Below, in pieces: positions 25,758 through 35,495 of a stretch of DNA of 64,000 nt. Where the stretch lies: the NCBI GenBank assembly GCA_964494205.1, contig CAZBRD010000003.1, positions 124,001 through 188,000 of the forward strand, written 5' to 3'. Under the pieces are notes generated by a model, which ran no database searches, was not told where the DNA came from, and saw only the letters and a program-made list of their open reading frames with translations. This DNA is from JBBTCX01 sp964494205 (lineage in GTDB: Bacteria > Planctomycetota > Phycisphaerae > UBA1845). A program made the position numbers and the translations under genes. How positions within the stretch are numbered: the stretch's first letter is position 1; every line of letters starts with the position of its first letter.

Positions 25758-26492
25758 ATGCTGCTTATGAGCACGTTACACCAGAAAGAAACCGCAACGC
25801 CGTGCATCATCGTTGGCTGCGGCGGCCATGGCCGAGTCGTTCTCGATATTCTGCTCAATGCTGGAAAGTACGACGTCATCGGCTTCGTCGATTCGAATGC
25901 TCGCACTCACGGTCGGCGAATCGATGGCGTTGAAGTGCTGGGCTCACCGGTTGACCTTCCGAAAATACGCGAAACCTGCGGCGTTTCGCATTGCATCGTC
26001 GCGATTGGCGACAATGGCGTGCGGCGATCTATTGCCGACCGTCTCATCAGCCAGGGTTTCACGCTGATTAACGCGATTCATCCTTCCGCCAACCTTGCAC
26101 ATAACGTCAGCCTCGGCACAAACACCGTCATCGCCGCGGGTGCACTCGTTTGTGCTCACTGCCAAATCGGCGATTCCGTCATTCTCAATACCGGCTGTAT
26201 CATTGATCACGAAACGCTGATCGGCACAGCCACGCACGTTTGCCCCGGCGCACGTATCGCGGGCCGCGTGACGATTGAATCTGGTGCGTTCGTTGGCATC
26301 GGCGCGACCGTGATCCAAAGTCTGCGAGTCGGTTACGAATCGATCATCGGGGCCGGTGCGGTCGTCATTCACGATGTGGCTCCCATGTCCACCGTTGTCG
26401 GTGTGCCGGCTCGACCCATAAAGGCTTCGAGCGTGGTGCCGGAAATGAAGTCCTGGCTAATGCCGGAATTAGCCACGATCGGCACAACCTAG
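25758..26492 (+). CDS. NeuD-family sugar O-acyltransferase
   Basis: About 244 residues. The N-terminal Rossmann-like domain begins CIIVGCGGHGRVVLDIL, the NeuD/PglD signature, and includes GFVDSN and CIVAIGDNGVRR. A left-handed beta helix of hexapeptide repeats follows (about 100-225: LGTNTVIAAGALVCA, IGDSVILNTGCIIDH, GAFVGIGATVIQ). The histidine of IIDHE is the expected catalytic base. Such enzymes transfer acetyl groups to amino- or nonulosonic sugars for surface glycans or protein glycosylation. The frame is open from 25707, but NeuD proteins start close to IIVG, so I choose 25758; 25767 is also possible. It is monocistronic. Confidence 0.85.
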   Translation: MLLMSTLHQKETATPCIIVGCGGHGRVVLDILLNAGKYDVIGFVDSNARTHGRRIDGVEVLGSPVDLPKIRETCGVSHCIVAIGDNGVRRSIADRLISQGFTLINAIHPSANLAHNVSLGTNTVIAAGALVCAHCQIGDSVILNTGCIIDHETLIGTATHVCPGARIAGRVTIESGAFVGIGATVIQSLRVGYESIIGAGAVVIHDVAPMSTVVGVPARPIKASSVVPEMKSWLMPELATIGTT

Positions 26493-26802
26493 TTTGGCGC
26501 GCTATCCATTACTCCACCTCATACCAGACCGGCGTTCGGTCTCCAACTCCACGCCAACCCGCATCCGTCTGTAATGCCTTTTGCCTCTAGTCCGATGCCT
26601 TCCCCCGCAGTTGCGTAAACGTCCAGATAGGATGAAGATACGAACCGGTGTCCCGGGCCTGCCGTCCGCGGCGCCAACTTCACGTGGACGTCCTGTGTAT
26701 AAGGACATACCCTTGCTCGCGCGAGGGGCTCTGTTTGTTAAGAACGGAGCGATAGTTAGCTCCAATTAAAGCTATCAGTGGCATACGAGGCTGAAACACC
26801 AG
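26493..26802. other. Intergenic region upstream of the lipid operon
   Basis: 310 bp with no credible gene. A small hairpin GACCG-GCGTT-CGGTC lies near 26528-26542. The promoter of the lipid operon should be here, but no convincing consensus can be named. Confidence 0.35.
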
Positions 26803-29800
26803 TTGATCGCGGAAGCAACGAGACAACCTGAGCGAATTAGAGATCGTCTGGCTGGCCATCACATTCTGATCACCGGCTCCACCGGGTTTCTAGCCAAAGC
26901 ATTCGTCGAGAAATTGTTGCGCAGCGTCGACACCGTCGGCGGCCTGTACCTGCTTGTGCGGCCAAAATCGGGCGGTGGGGGGGCGCGGCAGCGAATTGTT
27001 CAGGAGGTGCTGGGCACCAAAGCGTTCGACCGGCTGCGGGCCGTGCTGGGCGAAGGTTTCAATCGACTCTGCGATGAGAAAGTACACGTCGTTGCCGGCG
27101 ACCTGACGAAAGAGCGATTCGGGCTTAATGAAGCCGATTACCAAGCGCTGACCAAAACAATCACGCTAGCCGTGAACAGTGCAGCCACTGTCACGTTTGA
27201 CGAGCAGCTCGACATGGCAGTCGAGCTGAACACGCTGGGGCCGCGCCGGTTTTTGCAATTCGCCCACGATTGCGGCGACATTCCGTTCATGCACGTTTCG
27301 ACTTGTTACGTGTGTGGGTGTCGCACCGGTGTCGCGGTGGAGGACTTCAGCGCGCCCGAAGCCGCGAGGGAGAAACTCCCGCGCGATCCCAAATCCGGCC
27401 AATATGACCTCGATCGGCTGGTCGCCGATTTGAAGGAAGAAGCCAAGCGAATCAACGAGAAGCTCGGCGCGGGGACTGAACCCGCCCGCGATGAATTGAT
27501 CAACGCCGGCATGCGCATTTCGCGGTCATTCGGCTGGAATGACACCTACACATTCACGAAGTGGATCGGCGAGCAACTGCTCATTCGCGATCGCGGCAAG
27601 GTTCCGCTGGCGGTCTTTCGACCCGCGATTATTGAAGGAAGTTTTGACGAACCGACGCCCGGTTGGATCGACGGTCTGCGCATGGCTGACCCGATCATCG
27701 TGGCCTACGGAAAGGGAAAATTGCACGAGTTTCCAGCGGTCGGCGACATCGCGATCGATTTTATCCCCGTCGACTTCGTCGCCAACGCGATGATCGCCAC
27801 GCTTCCGGCGGGCGAAATGTCCGCCGATCGCGCGGCGCTCTATCAATGTGCATCCAGCGATCGCAATCCGCTGATTCTCGATCGAATGCGGAACGGTCTG
27901 GTTCGTGCGTTTCGCAAGCGGCCGATGAACGACGACAACGGTCGACCCATCTCGCCCGGAGCGTTGCACATCGTGGAGCGAGATCAGTTCGTCGCGCGAT
28001 TTCTGAAGAAGCAACAGTGGTTGATTCGATACCGATCGCTGCTTGAGAAGATGAACGCATCCGGTCGCCGTATTCGTCGCCTCTCGGCGGTCATTCGGCA
28101 GATCGAGCAGCTGATTTATTTCGCGAAAATCTACTCGCCGTATACGCATCTCGATTGCCGTTTCTCGACCGATGAGCTTGATCGCGTGCAAGCGAAGCTG
28201 CACCCGGAGGATCGCCGCGAGTTTCCGTTCGATGTCGATCGCATTGATTGGGATGATTACCTGATCAATCGCCACGTGCCGGGCTTGCGTTCGTTTGTAT
28301 TGGGCAACAGCGGCGAGCCGACAGCCCGCATTCGCGGCGGCGGATTCGGCGACGCGAAGTCCGAAGAGGTGTTCACATACACCCTTCAGGCTCCGACCAT
28401 TTTTGATGTATTCCGTCGCGCGGCTGCGAAATATCCAGAGAAACCTGCATTTCAAATCAAACGCAACGGGCGCTGGGTGCGTTACACCTATGAAGAGGCG
28501 TTTCGCGCGACGGGCACCATCGTCAAGCGGTTTGCGGTATATGGATTAGTGAAGGGCGATCGAGTCGCCATCTACGCCGAGAATTGTCCGGAATGGGGAC
28601 TCGTGTATCTCGCTGCCATGCGGGCTGGATTGACCGCGGTTCCGCTTGATCCGCAATTGCCCGGGGCTGATGCATGGTCAGCCGCGCGATTCGCGGAAGT
28701 AAAGTTGATCGCCGCGACTCCCACGACGAAGAAAGCGTTGCTCGATTCGCGCACTGACAAAGATCCGGAAATCGCCACGCTGCGCGAGCCGTTTATTCCG
28801 CCGCCGGGCGCATCGCGCGACGTTGATCCCGATCCGGTGCCAGTGGATGGCAGTACGGTAGCGTCCATTCTCTTTACCTCGGGCACAACGATCGCCCCGA
28901 AGGCGGTCATGCTCACGCATCGTAACTTCATCTCAAACGCACAGTCGATGCTTCAGGTACACGCGATTCATCCGAGCGATGAGTTTTTGTCCGTGCTTCC
29001 GATGTATCACGCTTTCGAGTTTACGGGCGGATTCTTCGTGCCCATCGCGTGTGCAGCAACCGTGACCTACGTCGAACAGATGAAGGGACCGGAGCTTGTC
29101 GCAGCCATGCAGGCGACGGGCACGACGATCATGCTGGTCGTGCCGCGCTTGCTCAAGATGTTCCTCGATTCGATCGACGGCCGAGTAGCAGCGGCGGGTT
29201 CAGTCAAACGCAGCCTGTTCCGAATGCTCAAGATGATTGCGGCCATGTCCGGCAACCGATTGAGCCGTGCGCTTTTTGGTACGGTTCACAAAGGTTTCGG
29301 CGGTCATCTGCGCATGCTGGTTTGTGGTGGGTCTAAACTGGACCCTGAGTTACTGCAGTCGTTCCAGCGCCTTGGCTTCCCGGTGTATGAAGGCTATGGG
29401 CTCACCGAAACCGCACCGGTTCTGACGCTGACGCCATCATCGGCTCCCAGACCTGGTTCACCCGGCACGCCATTGCCAAACGTTGAATTGGAAGTGCGTA
29501 ACTCTGGACTCGAAGGAATCGGCGAGGTTTGGGTGCGCGGCCCGAACGTCATGGCTGGATATCTCAAGAATCAGGAAGCGACTGCGGACGTCCTCGTCGA
29601 CGGATGGTTCCGCACCGGCGACCTCGGCAAGATTGATGGCGACGGCTATCTGCATCTCACGGGTCGGTCGAAGGACTTGATCGTCAGCGGCGCGGGAAAG
29701 AATGTCTATCCCGACGAGGTCGAGGCGCGCTACGGTGATCTTCCGTATGTGAAAGAGATTTGCGTGTTCGGCATGCCTTCGCCGGATGGGCTTGGCGATC

Positions 29801-31062
29801 TTGTACATGCTGTCGCGGTGATCGAAGCGGATCGTAGTCCGGAGCTGGATCGCTCGTCGATCGAGCGTGAGGTTCGCCTTGCGGTTGCGTCCATTTCGGA
29901 GCGTTTACCGTCGCATCAGCGAATCGCGACGCTGCACATTTGGGATCGCGATTTGCCGAAGACCTCGACCCTGAAAGCAAAACGCGGCCTGATTCGCGAT
30001 ATTATTGTCGCTGAAGCTACGTCGGGCGCTAAAGATAATTCTTTGTCAGCTTCCGCTGTGCAGAGTCTTTCCGCGAGTACGTTTGATCTGTCCAAGACGC
30101 CACCTGCTTCGCTGGCGGCGGTCAAGAGCATCCTTGCGCAGCACACGCAACGACCTGAATCATCGATCCACCCCGGCTCGCACCTTCAACTCGATTTGGG
30201 CATCGACAGCATCGGGAAGATCGACGTGATCGGCGCAATCGAAGCGCGATTTGGCATGGAGATCGACGACGCAGCCGGCGCGAAGATCGCGCGCGTGGCT
30301 GACGTTCTACAGGCGATCGGCCCGCGCGAGCCGTCCGATTCGGCAAGCAAGAGTGCCACACCGTGGCAGAAGAGACTGACTGTGCCCACCGAGGGCAACG
30401 GATTCAACGGGCACCTCGCTCCACCGCTGGTGCCGTTGCGATGGCTGCTCCGCGGAGCGGTCGGCGGGTTCATGCATTCTTACGTGCGGGTTCACACGCG
30501 CGGTCGCGAAAATCTGCCGAAATCCGGACCATTCATTTTGGCCCCGAACCACGCGTCGCACCTCGATGCACCATCCGTGATTACAGCCGTGGGCGGCGTA
30601 CGTCGCGTGTGGGTCGCTGGCGCGCAGGATTATTTCTTCAACACGCCGATGAAGCGTTTTGTTTTCGGCAAGGTGCTGGACACGATTGCGTTTGACCGCC
30701 ACGCCGACGGTTTGGTCGGGTTGCGGCGATGCGGCACAGCTCTCTCACGCGGCGACGGCCTGTTGCTCTTCCCCGAGGGAACTCGTTCACTCAGCGGCGA
30801 ATTGCAACCATTCCGAATCGGCATCGCGGTGTTGGCGGTTGAGCGTCGAGCGCCGATCGTTCCCGTTCACGTCGATCACGCCTACGATCTTTTCCCCAAG
30901 GGGCAGTCATTCCCCAGGCCGGGAATCGTCAACGTGACATTCGGAAAACCGATTGAACCGCCCAATCCTGACATGTCGGAAGATCATTACGCACTGTTCC
31001 AATCGCTCACGAAGAAAGTCGAGTCAGCGGTTCGTTCCATGTCCGGCGAGGCCGCCCACTGA
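26803..31062 (+). CDS. Multidomain lipid enzyme: acyl reductase, AMP-ligase, ACP and PlsC acyltransferase (ElbD-like)
   Basis: A 1419-residue protein. An in-frame TAA 36 nt before the TTG at 26803 fixes the start region. Domains in order are as follows. First is a fatty-acyl reductase (male-sterility type) NAD(P)-binding domain, about 15-480, with ILITGSTGFLAKAF and the active-site YTFTKWIGEQ. Second is an adenylation domain, about 520-1070, with TSGTTIAPKAVMLTH, GYGLTETAPV, GWFRTGDLG and LKAKRGLI. Third is an acyl carrier protein, about 1090-1170, with LGIDSIGKID as the phosphopantetheine serine site. Fourth is a PlsC acyltransferase, about 1210-1400, with NHASHLDAP and FPEGTRSLSG. It could activate, carry, reduce and transfer fatty acyl chains to glycerolipid. 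The set recalls ElbD of the Myxococcus xanthus ether-lipid genes (from memory). It overlaps the next gene by 1 nt. Confidence 0.88.
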   Translation: MIAEATRQPERIRDRLAGHHILITGSTGFLAKAFVEKLLRSVDTVGGLYLLVRPKSGGGGARQRIVQEVLGTKAFDRLRAVLGEGFNRLCDEKVHVVAGDLTKERFGLNEADYQALTKTITLAVNSAATVTFDEQLDMAVELNTLGPRRFLQFAHDCGDIPFMHVSTCYVCGCRTGVAVEDFSAPEAAREKLPRDPKSGQYDLDRLVADLKEEAKRINEKLGAGTEPARDELINAGMRISRSFGWNDTYTFTKWIGEQLLIRDRGKVPLAVFRPAIIEGSFDEPTPGWIDGLRMADPIIVAYGKGKLHEFPAVGDIAIDFIPVDFVANAMIATLPAGEMSADRAALYQCASSDRNPLILDRMRNGLVRAFRKRPMNDDNGRPISPGALHIVERDQFVARFLKKQQWLIRYRSLLEKMNASGRRIRRLSAVIRQIEQLIYFAKIYSPYTHLDCRFSTDELDRVQAKLHPEDRREFPFDVDRIDWDDYLINRHVPGLRSFVLGNSGEPTARIRGGGFGDAKSEEVFTYTLQAPTIFDVFRRAAAKYPEKPAFQIKRNGRWVRYTYEEAFRATGTIVKRFAVYGLVKGDRVAIYAENCPEWGLVYLAAMRAGLTAVPLDPQLPGADAWSAARFAEVKLIAATPTTKKALLDSRTDKDPEIATLREPFIPPPGASRDVDPDPVPVDGSTVASILFTSGTTIAPKAVMLTHRNFISNAQSMLQVHAIHPSDEFLSVLPMYHAFEFTGGFFVPIACAATVTYVEQMKGPELVAAMQATGTTIMLVVPRLLKMFLDSIDGRVAAAGSVKRSLFRMLKMIAAMSGNRLSRALFGTVHKGFGGHLRMLVCGGSKLDPELLQSFQRLGFPVYEGYGLTETAPVLTLTPSSAPRPGSPGTPLPNVELEVRNSGLEGIGEVWVRGPNVMAGYLKNQEATADVLVDGWFRTGDLGKIDGDGYLHLTGRSKDLIVSGAGKNVYPDEVEARYGDLPYVKEICVFGMPSPDGLGDLVHAVAVIEADRSPELDRSSIEREVRLAVASISERLPSHQRIATLHIWDRDLPKTSTLKAKRGLIRDIIVAEATSGAKDNSLSASAVQSLSASTFDLSKTPPASLAAVKSILAQHTQRPESSIHPGSHLQLDLGIDSIGKIDVIGAIEARFGMEIDDAAGAKIARVADVLQAIGPREPSDSASKSATPWQKRLTVPTEGNGFNGHLAPPLVPLRWLLRGAVGGFMHSYVRVHTRGRENLPKSGPFILAPNHASHLDAPSVITAVGGVRRVWVAGAQDYFFNTPMKRFVFGKVLDTIAFDRHADGLVGLRRCGTALSRGDGLLLFPEGTRSLSGELQPFRIGIAVLAVERRAPIVPVHVDHAYDLFPKGQSFPRPGIVNVTFGKPIEPPNPDMSEDHYALFQSLTKKVESAVRSMSGEAAH

Positions 31063-31790
31063 TGTCCGCCCCGTTGTCTCCGCCCACTTCGCTTGCCACC
31101 AACGCAGCCGCGTTCTTCGATGTCGACGGCACGCTCGTACGCAGCACCATCGCGCATTATTACGCTTATTTTCGACGTAGCCGGATGTTGCCCGGAATCA
31201 GCACGCTTTGGTACTGGTCGTTCGTGGCCAAGTGCGGGTACTACATTTTGCTCGACAAGGTAAATCGAAACACGTTGAACGTGGTTTTCTATCGTCAGTA
31301 CCGTGACCTGCCGGCGAACGACATCAAAGCGCGGGCGAAGGATTGTCATCGCTACATGGTGCAACCAAAAATATTCGAGGAAGCGCCGGCTTGCATCGAG
31401 GAGCATCGTGAGGCGCGACGACGAATTGTTTTCGTGACCGGTTCGCTGGATTTTGTGATGGCGCCACTGGCTGAGGAGCTTTCTGTCGATCACATGATTG
31501 CGGCTTCGCTGGAGGAAAAAGACGGCCGGTTCACCGGCTCGCTGAGAACAGCGCCGATCGCTGGGCAGGAAAAGGCCCATCGCATCCGACAATACGCCGA
31601 CAAGTTTCAGATCGACCTCGCCGAATCGTTTGCATATGGCGACAGCATCGCCGACTTGCCGATGCTGGAAGCAGTGGGGCATCCGCACGCGGTGAACCCG
31701 GACAAGTCGCTGGCACTTTTGGCCGCGTCGCGTGGCTGGCCGATCCATCGCTGGAGCGTGCGACCTCAGCCGATCGGGGCGAGCCATTGA
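31062..31790 (+). CDS. HAD-IB family phosphatase of the lipid operon
   Basis: A 242-residue HAD hydrolase. Motif I is AAFFDVDGTLVRSTI (nucleophile and general acid Asp). Motif II is IVFVTGSLDFVMAPLA. Motif III/IV are represented by QEKAHRIRQY and FAYGDSIADLPMLEAVGHPHAVNPD. Family members act on phosphoserine or lipid/nucleotide phosphates. The ATG overlaps the stop of the megaprotein (TGATG), so it is translationally coupled. By context it may dephosphorylate a glycerolipid intermediate such as a lysophosphatidate or phosphatidate; this is inference. Confidence 0.85.
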   Translation: MSAPLSPPTSLATNAAAFFDVDGTLVRSTIAHYYAYFRRSRMLPGISTLWYWSFVAKCGYYILLDKVNRNTLNVVFYRQYRDLPANDIKARAKDCHRYMVQPKIFEEAPACIEEHREARRRIVFVTGSLDFVMAPLAEELSVDHMIAASLEEKDGRFTGSLRTAPIAGQEKAHRIRQYADKFQIDLAESFAYGDSIADLPMLEAVGHPHAVNPDKSLALLAASRGWPIHRWSVRPQPIGASH

Positions 31791-33016
31791 AGGCGCTGGT
31801 CTATCGTCGCAGCGTCCCGCGTTACGTGCTCCTGAAAATCCTCGGTTCACGATTCCGAGGATTGAACACGAGCCTTTCGTCGATTTCCCTCCAGGACATT
31901 CCTGAACCGCAGCTTCCCACGCAGCAGTGGGTGAAAATCGCGCCGCGGCTGGCGGGTATTTGCGGGTCGGATCTGGCCACGATCTGCGCGAAGGGCAGTC
32001 CGTATCTTGCACCGCTCACTTCGATGCCGTTTGTCCTCGGACATGAACTGGTGGGGACCATTGTCGAGGTGGGCAACGATTGTGGCGATTTGAAAAAAGG
32101 CGATCGCGTGGTGCTGCACCCGGCGTTGGGGTGCAAGGCGCGCGGTATCAGTCCCATGTGCGAAGCCTGCACGGAGCGTCGCGATGCACTCTGTCGCAAC
32201 GTCTTGCGAGGCGACATTCCCAAGGGAATTCAAACGGGTTTTTGCGCCGGCACCGGCGGTGGATTCGGCGAGCGGCTGATTGCGCATCGGTCGCAGGTGT
32301 ATCGAGTTCCGCCGGAAATCGAGGATAACGCGGCCGTCCTTATCGAGCCGTTCGCATGTGCGTTGCACGGCGCGCTGCGCGTGTCGTTGAAACAGACCGA
32401 TACGGCCCTCGTCGTCGGTTGTGGAGCGATCGGCTTGCTTACGATTGCAGCATTGCGGGCGAGCAAGTGCCCGGCGCGAATCGTCGCGATCGCGCGGTAC
32501 GGTCATCAGCGCGACCATGCGAAACGACTTGGCGCAGATGAAATCATAGACGGACGCGGCACCTTTGCGGAACGGTACGCGCGATGGGCGAAAGCGCTCG
32601 ATGCCGAAATCGTCAAAGCAGAGTTGGGAAAACCCGCAGTTATCGGCGGAGCGTCAGCCGTCTTCGATTGTGTCGCGTCGTCGCAGTCAATCGATGACTC
32701 GATTCGATTTACGCGTAGCGGCGGCACGCTGGTTTTGGTCGGCATGCCGGGCATACCACGCTGGGTCGACTGGACGCCGATGTGGTTCAAGGAACTGACG
32801 GTGCGGGCAGCCTATGCGTATGGCCCCGAGCCTACGCCCGACGGTGAACGTGAAACGTTTGACCTTGCCATTGAACTCATGCGGGCGTGGAGCTCCAAGC
32901 TCACGCCGCTGGTCGGAAAGCCATTTCCGTTGAACCAATACAAAGAGGCCATCAATTCAGCCCTGAACACCGGCGCGACGGGAATCGCCAAAACTCTGAT
33001 TGCTCCCAACGCATGA
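31787..33016 (+). CDS. Zinc-dependent medium-chain alcohol dehydrogenase
   Basis: A 409-residue MDR enzyme. The catalytic zinc site has AGICGSDLATI (Cys) and LGHELVGTIVEVG (His/Glu). The structural zinc loop is CKARGISPMCEACTERRDALC. The Rossmann domain carries ALVVGCGAIGLLTI. A TTG start overlaps the phosphatase stop by 4 nt. It should interconvert an alcohol and aldehyde; in this operon a fatty alcohol/aldehyde made by the reductase domain is the natural candidate substrate. ElbD-type clusters include such a dehydrogenase, from memory. Confidence 0.86.
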   Translation: MKALVYRRSVPRYVLLKILGSRFRGLNTSLSSISLQDIPEPQLPTQQWVKIAPRLAGICGSDLATICAKGSPYLAPLTSMPFVLGHELVGTIVEVGNDCGDLKKGDRVVLHPALGCKARGISPMCEACTERRDALCRNVLRGDIPKGIQTGFCAGTGGGFGERLIAHRSQVYRVPPEIEDNAAVLIEPFACALHGALRVSLKQTDTALVVGCGAIGLLTIAALRASKCPARIVAIARYGHQRDHAKRLGADEIIDGRGTFAERYARWAKALDAEIVKAELGKPAVIGGASAVFDCVASSQSIDDSIRFTRSGGTLVLVGMPGIPRWVDWTPMWFKELTVRAAYAYGPEPTPDGERETFDLAIELMRAWSSKLTPLVGKPFPLNQYKEAINSALNTGATGIAKTLIAPNA

Positions 33017-33936
33017 AGACTGAAGGGAACATTCTGATCGTCGCGAACCCCACGTCGGGCCGCGGTCGAGGCCAACGAACCGCCGAGAAAGTGGCGGATC
33101 TGCTACGTCGCCAGAATCGAACCGTTGCGATCGCGTTTACGCAAGCGAAAGGAGACGCGGAAAGAACGGTGCGCGAACTTTCCGGTAAGAATGCAGCCAA
33201 GGTGAATTGCGTGGTGGCGTGCGGAGGCGACGGCACCATACAGGAAGTTGTTAATGGGATCATGTGTCTTAAGAACGAAGCACGAGGCAGCGTTCCCGTT
33301 CTGGGCCTCGCACCAGCTGGGCGATGCAATGACTTCACTCGCGTGCTGGGTATTACGACCGATCCCAAGCAAATCGCACAAACGATCATCGGTGGGCAAA
33401 CGCCTGCCATCGACATCGGCCGTGTGAACGATCGATACTTCTGCACCGTCGCCACGATGGGTGTCGACGCAGAAGTTTCGAGTTTCGTCAACAACATGAA
33501 AATGCCATTGACTGGCACTCCCGCGTATATCTACGGGGCGCTTCGCGTGCTCGCGCGATACAGGCCTCACACCGTGCGAATTGAGAGCGATTTCGGCGTC
33601 ATTGAGAAGCCGATTCTGCTTGCGTCGAGCGCCAATACGTCAACTTATGGCGGTGCGATTCCCATTGCACCGAACGCCGATCCATCGGACGGCCTGCTCG
33701 ATCTGTGCGTGATCGACTCGGTCTCCCGGTTGCGAGCGATGACCCTGCTGCCCGCCGTCATGCGTGCGAAGCACGTAAAGCTCCGCGAGGTGGCGTTTCA
33801 CAAGGTGCGCTCGATGCGCATCACGTCGGAACATCCTTTAGACATCTGGGCAGACGGCGAGTGGATCACCAAAACGCCGGCGCAGATTCAGATCGAACCC
33901 GCAGCTTTGCAAGTATGCCGGCCCGTAAGTCGGTAA
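33013..33936 (+). CDS. Diacylglycerol-kinase-like lipid kinase
   Basis: A 307-residue protein of the DagK/YegS/BmrU family. It has ILIVANPTSGRGRG near the start, the nucleotide-binding GGDGTIQEVVNG, LAPAGRCNDFTRVLGI, and YGGAIPIAPNADPSDGLLDL in the C-terminal beta domain. The ATG at 33013 overlaps the dehydrogenase stop (ATGA); a longer frame from 32887 was rejected as an extension into that gene. It should phosphorylate a neutral lipid such as mono- or diacyl/alkyl-glycerol, or a long-chain base, at the cytoplasmic membrane. It is the last gene of the four-gene operon. Confidence 0.88.
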   Translation: MKTEGNILIVANPTSGRGRGQRTAEKVADLLRRQNRTVAIAFTQAKGDAERTVRELSGKNAAKVNCVVACGGDGTIQEVVNGIMCLKNEARGSVPVLGLAPAGRCNDFTRVLGITTDPKQIAQTIIGGQTPAIDIGRVNDRYFCTVATMGVDAEVSSFVNNMKMPLTGTPAYIYGALRVLARYRPHTVRIESDFGVIEKPILLASSANTSTYGGAIPIAPNADPSDGLLDLCVIDSVSRLRAMTLLPAVMRAKHVKLREVAFHKVRSMRITSEHPLDIWADGEWITKTPAQIQIEPAALQVCRPVSR

Positions 33937-33977
33937 TGTCTCGCAGTTTGATTAGCCCACACTTTATCAAGGATGAC

Positions 33978-35444
33978 TCAAAGCGTGGTGCAAAACTCGA
34001 TCATTATGAAGCCGGGTAGTAGTACAAAGCCCAGCGGATAAATAAAGACGTAGTCGAGTACATTTGAGTAAAGCAGCACAAGGAAAATCATGAACCCATA
34101 TGGCCGGATTCTTGCATAAAACCGACCCAGAAAGGTTCGCGGAAAGAGATGTTCGAGAACCCAGGAGCCGTCGAGTGGCGGCACAGGAATCAGATTAAAA
34201 ATCGCAAGAGCGACGTTGCTAACGAACATCATCTTGAGACCCGTAAATAACGGTCCCACATAATACGCCAATGGAAATCCGCTCGCTCTTACGGTCGATT
34301 CGAAGGTAAATCCACGCAAATTTTCTGCCACAGCACCAGGAAACGTGATCGAAAGCACGGATCCAATTCCAATCAGCAGCATCAGAGAAGCGCAGGCTAA
34401 CAGTACGTTTGCCGCCGGGCCGGCTAATGCGGTCAAAATGTGAGCTCGATGCGGCCTGGGCAGGTGGTCCACCAGTACCGGCACTGGTCGTGCAAACCCG
34501 AAACCGGGCACACCGGATATGGCAAAGAGCAGTGGTAACAGCACGGTTCCGACCGGGTGAATGTGTGAAAGCGGGTTCAGAGTAACTCGGCCCTGCTGGC
34601 GTGCGAAGTCATCACCGAGCCACCAGGCGCTAATCGCATGACCACATTCGTGGAATGAAAGCGAAACGACGACGACGATGACTCCGAGGATGGCCAATCC
34701 CCAGTTGATATTGGGGTCAGCAAATTTGCCGAATTGTGCCAACGGCGCCGATTGAGCGAGAGCATGGTGCGAGGGGGGTGCAACACTTGATTCGATTTCT
34801 CTGAACGGTTCGAGAATTTTTGGTTTGCTCTTTAGCAGCACCAATGTTGAGGTTGCCGACACGACAAGTCCAAGAGCAAGGAAGCAAAACGCCACCTTGC
34901 ACATCGTGCGCGAGTGTCGATACGCGACGCGCTTCGGGACACTGACGCGATGGATGATTAGCAGAACGATGGTCGCAATGGCTGGGATAAGCCCAAGTAT
35001 CGGAACAAACACAAACGCCGAGCAGAACAGAGCCCAGACGGCGATCGTCGAAACCTTTGGCCAAAGCATAGGCTTATTGGTGACCGCCTCCGGTTCACGA
35101 TTGAGTTGCTCCGCACCCTCCGCAATGGTGCGGCCGAGGTTTAGCAAGAAGGGGCCAGCCTGCGAAGCTTCCAATTCAAAGTGAACGGAAAAATCGTAGT
35201 TCTCGAAGCGAATGTAGTATCGCGCACCGTGTTGCTGAACGAAGATGTCGCGCGTCCATGTTTGGCGTGGAACCACGTGCGAGTCTGTTCCGTTATGAAG
35301 TTGAATCGCGACGGGCGAAAGCGTAACGGTCCAAGTGCGGCCTTCGACATCAACCCATGTCGAAACGGAACTGCCGCCGACTTCCGACGGGGCCATCCCT
35401 TGCGGCGTGGGAACGTGATGATTGTCTGGTTTTTCGAAATTCAT
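33978..35444 (-). CDS. M50 (site-2-protease-like) membrane metallopeptidase with N-terminal extension
   Basis: A 488-residue integral membrane protein. Residues 1-125 are soluble and beta-rich with no recognised family. Two membrane helices follow near 150-210. The M50 core starts near 250: the zinc motif SFHECGHAISAWWLG sits in a membrane helix, followed by VTLNPLSHIHPVGTVLLPL and LTALAGPAANVLLA. FNLIPVPPLDGSWVLEHL near 430 supplies the usual NxxPxxxLDG. Short-form M50 members of this kind are common with unknown substrates. It runs leftward, 51 bp downstream of lptB, and converges with the lipid kinase gene. Confidence 0.85.
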   Translation of the reverse strand: MNFEKPDNHHVPTPQGMAPSEVGGSSVSTWVDVEGRTWTVTLSPVAIQLHNGTDSHVVPRQTWTRDIFVQQHGARYYIRFENYDFSVHFELEASQAGPFLLNLGRTIAEGAEQLNREPEAVTNKPMLWPKVSTIAVWALFCSAFVFVPILGLIPAIATIVLLIIHRVSVPKRVAYRHSRTMCKVAFCFLALGLVVSATSTLVLLKSKPKILEPFREIESSVAPPSHHALAQSAPLAQFGKFADPNINWGLAILGVIVVVVSLSFHECGHAISAWWLGDDFARQQGRVTLNPLSHIHPVGTVLLPLLFAISGVPGFGFARPVPVLVDHLPRPHRAHILTALAGPAANVLLACASLMLLIGIGSVLSITFPGAVAENLRGFTFESTVRASGFPLAYYVGPLFTGLKMMFVSNVALAIFNLIPVPPLDGSWVLEHLFPRTFLGRFYARIRPYGFMIFLVLLYSNVLDYVFIYPLGFVLLPGFIMIEFCTTL

Positions 35445-35495
35445 CAGATCAACTCGAGGGATCGATTGGATTAGGTGCGACGGTCATGGGGCAAA

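Noticed and set aside
27526..28455. A 309-codon reverse open frame within the lipid megaprotein
   Set aside because: It lies antisense to conserved reductase and adenylation motifs and shows no independent evidence.
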